Position numbers and translations under genes: made by a program
Notes under the pieces: model-generated
Seen by the model: the letters and a program-made list of their open reading frames with translations, nothing else
The model's database searches: none
Told to the model about the DNA's origin: nothing
Part shown: in pieces, positions 55,925 through 64,000 of the stretch
Layout: the number at the start of each line of letters is the position of its first letter
Numbering within the stretch: position 1 is the first letter of the stretch
From: Stachybotrys elegans
Taxonomy: Eukaryota > Ascomycota > Sordariomycetes > Hypocreales > Stachybotryaceae
DNA length: 64,000 nucleotides
Assembly (NCBI GenBank): GCA_020746835.1
Contig: JAGPNK010000015.1
Location: forward strand, 558,001-622,000
Direction: 5' to 3'

Positions 55925-57513
55925 ATGGCAAGCACGCACACTGGTCTGCCTTTCAGCAAAACAAATGATGTCACCGAGAAACTAGTAGCTGCCGGGCTTC
56001 GGCAGCGCATTCTTTTCCCAAACAGCCAGGAGTTTGTCGCTCGAAACAACTCGTACTGGTGCAATAATGCCAAGCTAAACCCCGCGTGCATTATTCAGCC
56101 GTTGTCAGCAGAGGAGGTTGCGGTTACCGTTGCTGCACTCGCTACCAGCGACCAACAATTTGCCATCCGTGGGGGCGGTCACTCCAACTGGGCCGGTAGT
56201 AACAACATTGACGGAGGCATCACACTTGATTTGGGTCTACTCAATACCACCAAGTATGACCCCGCTACCGAGCTCGCACATATAGAGCCTGGCTCTAAGT
56301 GGAAAGATGTCTATGCCGAGCTCGGCAAACATGAACGTGTTGTTGCCGGTGCACGAGAGGCCGAGGTTGGCGTGGGAGGGTTCCTCTTGGGAGGTGGCAA
56401 CACTTTCTACACCTCGCACAATGGTCTTGCGTGCGACAACGTGGTGGCCTATCAGGTGGTTCTCGCGGACGGGCGAATCGTCTCTGCCGAGGGGGAAGGA
56501 GAGCACAGAGGTGGGCAATAAAGGAGCTTGGCAATGACATAACGAAACGCTGCTTACGAGTCTTAATGCAGATCTGTTCCGTGCCCTCAAGGGTGGGGGC
56601 AACAACTTCGGCATCGTCACACGCTTCACAATGCTATCGCTTCCTAGTGGTCCTGTATGGGGTGGTCTTGTCCTGAGACCACTGGATACCTTCCCGGCCG
56701 CCGCTGATGCCCTGGTTGAGTTCACTGCCAAAAGCGACGAAGAGCCCGACAGCAATCTGAATTTGGTAGTCGGCCATCAACCTAATTTCGGTGGTGACGT
56801 TGTCATCAGTATCTGCAATAATATGGCCGCCCAGGAGACGCCGCCGTTGCTACAGAGAACGCTGAGTCTCCCCGAGACGATGAGCAACATCCGAATCCAC
56901 ACCCTGCAGGAGATACTGGCCTACACCTCGCTTCCACAGGGCTACTAGTAAGTAGAGTGCTTGGAGATTGTAAGAGTCAACTGACTATGGTTCTAGCAAT
57001 GTTTGGTACACAATTACTATCACAAACAACGCCTCCATCATGCTCAAGGCGGCTGAGCTGCATAAAGAGCTGGCTGCGCAGCTGCAAGTCGCCATCACCG
57101 ACCAGGATTTTACTTCGCACATCTCGTTTCAACCCCTTTCTCGGGTGGTCATTGATAGTTCGAGAAAGGTCAATCCCAGTGGCAATGTTCTTGGCTTGGA
57201 GCAGGACTTGCAGGACAGAATTCTCCTTCAAGTCGCTGCTAGCGTTCGAACCGCCCAACTGAAGGATTGGGTTGAACCAAGAGTTCGGCACATCGTCGAC
57301 CAGCTGCAACTATTTGCCGAGGCCATGGGTCACTCGCAAGACAATCCCTGGATTTATCTAAATTATGCCCATCCCTCTCAAAAGGTCCTTCAGAGCTATG
57401 GACCGGAAAATGTCTCCTTCATTAGGCAGGTTGCAGTCAAGTATGACCCTTCGGGCATCTTCCAGCGTTTATGCCCTGGGGGATTCAAGATTTCGTCTAT
57501 AAGCGAGGCTTAA
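55925..57513 (+). CDS. FAD-linked oxidoreductase (berberine-bridge-enzyme-like)
   Basis: Exons 55925-56510, 56572-56947 and 56997-57513 (introns 61 and 49 bp) give 492 residues. The PCMH-type FAD domain shows PLSAEEVAVTV and RGGGHSNWAG with His86, the residue that holds FAD covalently in this family. It continues with GGFLLGGGNTFYTSHNGLACDN and DLFRALKGGGNNFGIVTRF. The C-terminal WIYLNYAHPSQ and VKYDPSGIFQRLCPGGFK match the family's closing motif. No signal peptide is evident. These enzymes oxidise alcohols, sugars or secondary-metabolite precursors. The nearest metabolite block is 15 kb away, so linkage is doubtful. Confidence 0.9.
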
Positions 57514-59096
57514 TAATAAACTGATGGGGTATGGCAATTTTGAACGGTGTTGTATGGCCACCATATCTCTAGTAGAATTTTGCGGATTTCAACAGACATA
57601 CTTCTATCACATCATCTGCTCACCCCCAACTGATGTTGAACGATTCATAAGCATGGGCAAATAAAAGTTTTCTTCAAAATTCACCCACAGATGCAGGGTA
57701 CGAGTCATGCATTTTGTCCCCGCTGTCTCTGCTCAGCGGTAATCTAAATTGTTTGAAACCGCTGACGAGGCTTGCACTTCGCTGAGGTTCCATGATCACC
57801 CTTGGGCATTTAGGGCGTAAGATATAAGCTCTCAATTATACGACTGGAACACCTGGTGTTTCCGTATGAATAGTTGTGCCTTTATTCACAAGAATCTAGA
57901 ATAGTCATATTGTGGGATAAGGGTCAATCTCGGATAACCCATCAAAACAGTATCTCATAGACTTCATTGAAACTGAGCTCTATATGAATCATACGATGAT
58001 GTCCTTCATGCCTCCTCCATGGTTCAGCATTGGTGCTCTCGGAGTCCTGCTGGATGTATCCGACAGTAGTGGCTTGAGGAGGAGTCCCGTTAATAGTACG
58101 AGCGTTCGTCGTCAGTATTTCCTACAATACGGTACTCTCCTCCAATCTTTACCTTTGTAGAATAGATAAGCGATGCCATCATCAATGAAAAGTCCATTTA
58201 CAGTCACCATCGTATTCCTGCACCGTGGATGGAAGACCGAGCTTTTGGTCTTCGTACCTTTGATGACAACTTGGCCATCCTGTATAACATCCATCTACAA
58301 CGACAAGTTGTAGCCCTTTCTGGATCGGGCCGACCTGTAGGGACTTCTGCTGCGGCGCCATCTCTGCATCCATATCTGAACTGCCCGAAACCTCTGAGAA
58401 GCTGTTCCAAAAAGACGGTGCCGCCACTCCCGCACCAGGGGACTCCTTACTGTAGTAGAGGATCGCCGGCGGGCCCGGTGAGAGGATTTCTTCGCCCGTC
58501 AAAGTAGTAGTGAGCAACAGCACAAGCACGCTAGCCCTCTCTGATTCAGTTGATATTGAAGGGAAAACTCAAGGGTCAGTATCTATTCACAGAGGTCAAA
58601 TGGTTAGAGTCCTGGACATTGATGTATACAGCCTTCCGGCGTGGGTAGGTTCTCTGTTCTCTGTGGATAGCTCGAGACCTCGGACCTTGAATCGACCGAC
58701 CAGGTCTAGTTTCAGCCTATACATAACAGGCCGTTAATTCATGGATCATCAGGAATAGGACAGGTTATTGGGGGTGGAAAATGAGGAAATTTCTTTATCT
58801 GATTGCAAGTGATACTTCTCAGCATCAGGCGATCCGATGCTTGTCAGTCCCTATAGTCATAAATGCTTAATTGTTGGCTGAATCTACTTGATTAACTGAC
58901 TAATATTTAAAGGCATTCGGCGGCCAGCGAGTTCATTTAGTCTGGTCAGCATCGCGAGAGGATTGGAAGCGCTAGACCAGGAAAGGCTGAACGTATCGCC
59001 ATTATCACAGTGAGGTGATGTATCAGACGCAGAATCGATATTGACCGACAAAAGAGGAAATGAACACATAACAGGTACCGCACAAGGTGTTATATT
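57514..59096. other. Intergenic region, possibly with decayed coding DNA
   Basis: About 1.6 kb. Overlapping open frames at 58112-58737 on both strands are somewhat protein-like (minus strand: IDDGIAYLFYKGKDWRRVPY) but no start, splice pattern or family fits. No gene is called. Confidence 0.35.
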
Positions 59097-60411
59097 TTAT
59101 GAAAGGCTATTACCTGGCCCAAATCGGTCCCTAAATTCTTTGTGTGTTGTAGCGTCCCTCGGGTCAAGAACTGTTGGAGCCCTGATTTCCTCTTGCTCAT
59201 TGCCTGAACTGGTTCTGATATACTCCCTGTCAAGTTGTGTCAAAGCTTCTATGGACCGTTGGACCGTTTCGTCTGCGACCTGTCCCCCAAAATGTCGAGA
59301 ACGTCCTTCAAGATTGAGTCGCCGAGCCGTAACTAGTTCATGGACAGTGGAGACGGAAAAGGCATAGCTGTTGCCTGCTAGAGTAAGATCCTCGAAGATA
59401 TTACTCCGATCAGTAGCCGAATTGCGAGCTTCAGATACAATCTGTATGCATTGGTTGATGCTTTCTTTTGTCTGCTCAAGTCTCGAGAGTTGCGCAGCGA
59501 CTGGCTCGGGCGATGCGCCTTTCAAAGACAATGCCTCAAGTTGACTATCAATTAGTGCCCCATGAGTCTGCAACCGAGTAATCAGGGATTCAATAGAGCC
59601 TTTGGCCTCTCCAAGACCAGAGCTGACGTGCTTTTTGGCTGACGGGTAGCCAGAAAACTGGACATGCTCCCTGGACGATGTCTGAAATTGTACAATCTGC
59701 GCAGATAGCTGAGCGCACATTTCAAGCCCTTGCCGTGTGCTCTCCTTTTCCTCTAATAGCGCCTGCCATTCAATCGCAATTTCATCAACAGCTGACGCAT
59801 CTCCAGCTTGCAAACGATCGATTTTCTCTTGCAAGTCGTTCAAGTGATCATTCAAGTCGCTTGTGGTATCAGATATCATATCCTTGTATTCTTCAAGAAC
59901 ATCTGGGGATATAGCAGCGATGCGTCTGCGTATGCCAAACGTCAGTTTCAGTCTTCAGAAAGATCAGAATATTCACCAACATGTTCGCATTTGCCAAGGC
60001 AATATTGATGGTAGACTTGTATGCAGCTATCATAGCCTTGAAGTCGTTGATATCTCCTTGAAGATACTTCTGGGTAATCCAATCTCGTATGCTTGACCGC
60101 GACCCATCGTTTGAATGCTTCGTACACTCTGCAATTATTTTGCCATATTCTTCGCAAGCTTTACCACAGCGCTGAAGTGGAAGCTCAAGAGCCTTGAAGT
60201 CGATAGTAGGGTTGTTCGCAATGGTCTCAAGAAGTGAGCTTAAAACTTCGGTCAAGTCACCAAGCTCGGCCTTGAGTGCGCGGGCATCCTTATTTTGACT
60301 GCGCACGCCACGCACCAGCTTGTGAAGCTCTATACTGGATTTGAGGGCGAAACCTCCGACTGCCAGTATGCTGGCCGTTACGCTGAGTGGATCTGCCATA
60401 GGATCTGCCAT
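59097..60411 (-). CDS. PigL_N-type domain protein with C-terminal shared motif (member A)
   Basis: Exons 60411-59981 and 59925-59097 (55-bp intron, branch AACTGAC, phase 2) give 419 residues. It begins MADPMADPLSVTASILAVGG, the fungal N-terminal domain seen ahead of NACHT ATPases and in the azaphilone cluster protein L. A Cys/Gly helix pair (LPLQRCGKACEEYGKII) follows, then a long coiled coil (about 150-310). Residues 319-369 align without gaps to members B and C. There is no nucleotide-binding domain, so this is a stand-alone N-terminal-domain protein. The second ATG at 60399 is the canonical MADPLS start; a 12-bp duplication created the first. Confidence 0.8.
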
Positions 60412-60804
60412 AAATGGCGAGAGAGATGGGATACCGCCAACACAACACGGCAAGGAGGAGCCAGATGATAACCGGATCCAAGGCTCTTCGGTTTAATATA
60501 TACCGGAATGGTCGGCTGTTTGGTCTGGCTATGATTGGCGTTAAGAAATGACCGCCACAAACACGCAGCGACCGGACTGTTATGTGTGATTTGGCCAAGG
60601 CTGCAGAGAAGACGAAAAGCGCAGCAGATATGCAAAGTTGTATAACAAGCGGCTTGTGCCTATTGAAAGAGGCTAGAGCCACTGTACACTAGTTGGGGGG
60701 AAATCATGTTCCACACAAGGGCAGTGACCATGGTTAGGCTGAGGTTGAGAGGCAACGGGATCATCGGGGGCAGCTGGTCAACGTGTGTTGGTTGACATTG
60801 GCGA

Positions 60805-60839
60805 AGCGGGGGCGAACAACGGATTAACGTTCGGAGCGA
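60805..60839 (+). promoter_or_regulatory. Shared upstream element, gene A copy
   Basis: AGCGGGGGC followed after six bases by CGGATTAACGTTCGGAGCGA (60820-60839). The same block with one change lies at 63305-63339 upstream of member B. It lies about 410 bp upstream of the gene at 60411. The CGG-containing core could be a Zn2Cys6 site, or the block may be a relic of duplication. Confidence 0.5.
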
Positions 60840-61265
60840 GCTGAAGCTGTGGGCTAATATCCACAGCCTCTATAGTTATGCTGAGAAGTCATAATGAGGC
60901 CCTTGAACCCTCGCGATAGAATATAAAATCGAAACAGAATGATTAGGTAATATGCAAGTTGTCTCAAAGAAGCTGGTATTTCTGGTACTGACCGTTACAC
61001 CGTTTTTTCCCTAACAAAGTGAATAGGAAGGGTTAATGTTGTTTAAATTAGGCTAGTACATCCCTCGCTTTGACGGATAAAAAATATCATTGCTTGGGCA
61101 TCGGCCGATAACTCCCTGGCTACAATACGATACATCGCCTGCATTCATGAGGCTAGCACGGACCCCAGAGAAGATCAATAAAGGTTCAAACCTCAATATT
61201 TTCTCCTCCTCTATTTATCCTGAGCCATCACATGATACATCACACCAACTTGGAGATTCGCATTT

Positions 61266-61287
61266 CACGGATTAAAAGCCGGGCCGG
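61266..61287 (+). promoter_or_regulatory. CGGATTAA element, gene C copy
   Basis: TCACGGATTAA followed by a GCCGGGCCGG stretch. The TCACGGATTAA word is identical to that at 63317-63327. It lies about 165 bp upstream of the ATG at 61441. Only the 11-bp core is shared, so chance is possible. Confidence 0.35.
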
Positions 61288-61440
61288 AAGCTTACAAACC
61301 CCGCCCTAGCCTAGGTAGTCGTCACAAGCAGCACAGATTCGAGTCAAACCTCCATACTGCCACCAAGAAGCTCAGTCGTTTCTTGACCTGCCGTTTTTGT
61401 TTCGGCCCAACTCACGCACATATCGTTTCTCATTTTGCTC

Positions 61441-61803
61441 ATGGAGCCTGCTCAACCTTCCCCAGACCCCTCCCCGGAGCGGCGAGCGACAGTGGGCATA
61501 ACCGAAGAAAACGCACGGCCTACTCACTATCTCGAAAAGATTAAAGTCGGCAACAATGGCGTTCAGCTCTTAGTATCGACAAAGGATCACTTATACAATG
61601 CAAACGACGTGGAAGCCGGAGAAGATTCCTGGCAAGTCATTGGAGCCTGGGATGAAAGCTCGCTCTCGGAGCTCACCCAGATATTGAGTCAACGCTCAGG
61701 TACACCTTCTCGAACATCAGGGCAAGCACCGGCGCAAAATCGATTTGGTGCAGGCTATGGAGTAGGAAAGACGCTTGGGAAATCTCCCAATGATTATCTC
61801 TAA
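61441..61803 (+). CDS. Small stand-alone shared-motif protein (member C)
   Basis: Single-exon, 120 residues, ATG at 61441. Residues 1-28 are Pro/Ser/Glu-rich and probably disordered. Residues 29-79 (from HYLEKIKVGNNG) align column for column with the C-terminal motif of members A and B. Residues 85-120 are Ser/Gly/Asn-rich with FGAGYGVGK. It has no PigL_N domain. The gene lies on the opposite strand between A and B, so C and B are convergent, with about 48 bp between their stops. A role as motif-only partner, inhibitor or seed for A/B is inference. Confidence 0.7.
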   Translation: MEPAQPSPDPSPERRATVGITEENARPTHYLEKIKVGNNGVQLLVSTKDHLYNANDVEAGEDSWQVIGAWDESSLSELTQILSQRSGTPSRTSGQAPAQNRFGAGYGVGKTLGKSPNDYL

Positions 61804-61851
61804 TGCAACCAAATGATGGATGGGAGCCGTTACTCTTAGATTTGAAATGCC

Positions 61852-63125
61852 TTAGATTGACCCTTTACTGCCACTGACGATGCTGGTTACATCGCGTATC
61901 ATCTCCCTATCGTCCGTTTCCTGTTGACTTTTGTGTAACTTGATGATGTTGTGCAATGATTCAGTTGGCATCGATCCAAATAGCTGAAGTGAACCGCTTC
62001 CTGCAGTTGCCCCATTGATATTAAACAGGTCCCCAACCGATGATACACAGATTTGTTGAGAGCCATCCTTAACTGAAATGTTCTCCAAAACGTGTACCCG
62101 GCTTGGCGCGGCACGCGATGATGCATCCTTGCAAAAGTCTAGGAGTTGCTTGACGCCGTCGAGCTCATGCTGCAGTCTTTGAACTTGCACCTCGTGCGCT
62201 TCAGTTTCGTCCTGCATGTGTCTCATGGGTTCGGCAAGGAGTCTTTCATTGGTCTTCTCCCTGTGTAGAAGAAGTTTCGACACTGTATCTGTCATTTCCA
62301 TGTCGCATGCTTTTAGACCGGATAGGGTCATTGCGGTTGCAAACGTCATGCTCCGAGTCGGCATCATTGCCGTACTACTGTGAGGATCCAGCGAATGGTC
62401 TGAAGGGGCGAGTTGAAACTGCATCTTATTAAGATCGGCCTGGAACTGGCGGCATATTTGTAAACACTTTTCCGTGCTGGTCTTTTCGTCTGTCATGTGA
62501 TGCATATTGGTCGTTCCAGAAAGAGACTCTTCAGCAGCTTGTTGCGTTATGCCATCTAACCGAGACAAAACTTCCTCTAGATGCTCTTCCAAATATTGAG
62601 TAGTGGCATCAACCTGGCTCTTGTAGTCATTGAGGACACTCAATGTGACCTTGGAGGTACGCCTGGAAACATGTTAGTGGGTAATTTCTCGCCACATCGC
62701 CGTGGAACGTACAGGTTTGTATCGGCAATAGCAATGGAAATAGTTGATTTGTAACTCTCTATTGATTCCATGAACGTAATAATATCGCCGTTCCTGTACC
62801 TTAATCTCATCCATTCTGACAGACTTAATCGTCCGCTCGTTGAGCTCCGCCTGCACTCTTCAAGCAAACACTTAAACTCCTGGCATGCTTTGCCACACTG
62901 CTTTAAGGGTGATTCAAGAAGCCTGCAGGCAGTCACGTCCTCCCGGCTGAGTGCTTCGAGTGACTTGAGGACGTCGATAAGAGCCCATAACTGAGTTTTG
63001 AGTTCGGCTACTCGTTTGGGATAAGTCTTAAAACTTTCAATGGCATGATAGAGGGCTGTAGAAGATTGAATTGTGAAAGTGACAATAGCTATCACGCCGG
63101 AGGTAATGCTCAAGGGGTCAGCCAT
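61852..63125 (-). CDS. PigL_N-type domain protein with C-terminal shared motif (member B)
   Basis: Exons 63125-62713 and 62662-61852 (50-bp intron, GTACGT...TTCCAG, phase 2) give 407 residues. It starts MADPLSITSGVIAIVTF and carries SPLKQCGKACQEFKCLLEEC, matching member A. The intron sits at the same point (after ADTN/NANI) and phase as in A, so the two are paralogues. A coiled coil spans roughly 150-320. The shared motif is residues 328-378 (HVLENISVKDGSQQICV...). No ATPase or other effector domain is visible. Function unknown. Confidence 0.82.
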
Positions 63126-63304
63126 ACTGAAGCAGCCACCTCATGCCATCGTCCGAACTACTACGGTTCAGTGAGGGGTTAGGGTATAGGGGAGGCTGTC
63201 AAGGTGGGGACATTGGTAGTAGGGACACCTAACGCTGACACACATGACTAACATAGATGCCTAACTAATGATCAGGTGATGAACGAAATGATCTGTTAAC
63301 GCGT

Positions 63305-63339
63305 AGTGGGGGCAGGTCACGGATTAACATTCGGAGCGA
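63305..63339 (+). promoter_or_regulatory. Shared upstream element, gene B copy
   Basis: AGTGGGGGC, six bases, then CGGATTAACATTCGGAGCGA (63320-63339), differing at one of 20 positions from 60820-60839. It lies about 195 bp upstream of the ATG at 63125, in the same orientation to the gene as the copy of member A. Confidence 0.5.
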
Positions 63340-64000
63340 CTGTCTTGTGCAGGTTGCTCATGTTGCAAATCGGAACCTATGTTCTGCCCGCATCACGATA
63401 GAATGCTTTGGTGTTGAACTACACCAAAAGCGTAGGCCCACACTAGATAGTGCAGGCTATTGGTCCTACTACCCTCAATTTCAACACTTGGAGATCATGC
63501 CACTTGGCGAAACAACATGGCGTGATCGAGCCTAGACCTCTTGACCATCTCTAATAGGATGCAATATTAACATGAAAACTTGTTTTGCCAATCATTTTGT
63601 TCCTATAATAGATTGCAAGCTGTGGCCTTCTTGGCACGGGCTCAGGCCAGTGGGGTGCCCTACAGTTGCCACAACCAGCCTGCGGCTGCTTGTGCCCCAG
63701 GGACCGTGCGGCATAGCAGCTATTCACCGGACCGGTCAAAGCAGTTTATACAAAGGGAACAATAGAACTCTCCCTTAGATAGTTACATACCAGAATGCAC
63801 AAACCAGCAGTGCAGCTGCTGTACAGTAGTAGCTAGAATTACTATAAGTAGGGCCTTTGCTTGCTAGCAAAGGCACAAGGTTAGAGAATAACTAATATAT
63901 ACTCTGCTACCTAGCTTTGATTTAGCAGCTATTCTTGTGCGAAGCATCTCCTTGACGTCCTTACTCTCATCCTACTGCCGCCATCACCATTTTGCCTCCC
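63340..64000. other. Right-edge intergenic region
   Basis: No supported gene. Short open frames near 63551-63778 overlap on both strands and lack family features. Confidence 0.35.

Noticed and set aside
58112..58737. Overlapping open frames on both strands
   Set aside because: Neither strand gives a start, a splice pattern or a family; mentioned only as possible decayed DNA.
1..64000. tRNA, rRNA or CRISPR arrays
   Set aside because: None was recognised by eye on either strand; a tRNA scan could not be run.

Overview
The window looks like a filamentous ascomycete genome (Pezizomycotina; perhaps Sordariomycetes, which is an inference from gene content). The genes are spliced with short introns of about 49-110 bp, with GTANGT/GTGAGT donors and CTGAC-like branch sites. 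Typical families are a HET protein, a HeLo-NACHT protein, a CYP505 P450-reductase fusion, a Zn2Cys6 factor, a DMATS prenyltransferase, BTB proteins and a CBM1 enzyme. Exon joins were chosen by eye from splice signals, reading phase and family motifs. Every proposed intact gene closes in frame.

Layout. 0.1-6.4 kb: an aldo-keto reductase split over four exons, a kinase-like membrane protein and a secreted S9 peptidase. 6.6-12.6 kb: a HET-domain gene followed on the same strand by a HeLo-NACHT gene that carries an in-frame stop, a cell-death/allorecognition neighbourhood. 13-20 kb: a seven-exon CYP505 gene divergent from a Zn2Cys6 regulator.

20.9-40.1 kb: a secondary-metabolite block with an O-methyltransferase, a rhodopsin-like membrane protein, a DMATS-type prenyltransferase, a salicylate-hydroxylase-like FAD monooxygenase, an eight-exon multicopper oxidase, a decayed highly reducing PKS and two MFS genes. 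The PKS has lost KS-AT, carries two in-frame stops and is interrupted in its ACP by a 256-bp inverted-repeat element. It abuts a 5'-truncated DHA2-type transporter. A second transporter (ACS family) is intact. If the block still makes something, the scaffold must come from elsewhere or the prenyltransferase acts on a free aromatic substrate.

41-57.5 kb: a three-module CbxX/CfxQ-like AAA ATPase, a PAP2 lipid phosphatase between inverted repeats, a GH12-CBM1 protein lacking both catalytic glutamates, a broken aminoglycoside-phosphotransferase-like gene, two BTB genes, a 3CxxC zinc-finger gene and an FAD-linked oxidoreductase.

59-63.4 kb holds the most unusual arrangement. Two tandem minus-strand proteins with a PigL_N-type N-terminal domain flank a 120-residue plus-strand protein. 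All three share a gapless segment of about 51 residues that resembles a two-arch beta motif. All three also have a CGGATTAA element upstream. This is proposed as a small, possibly co-regulated, amyloid-signalling-like or partner-recognition module.
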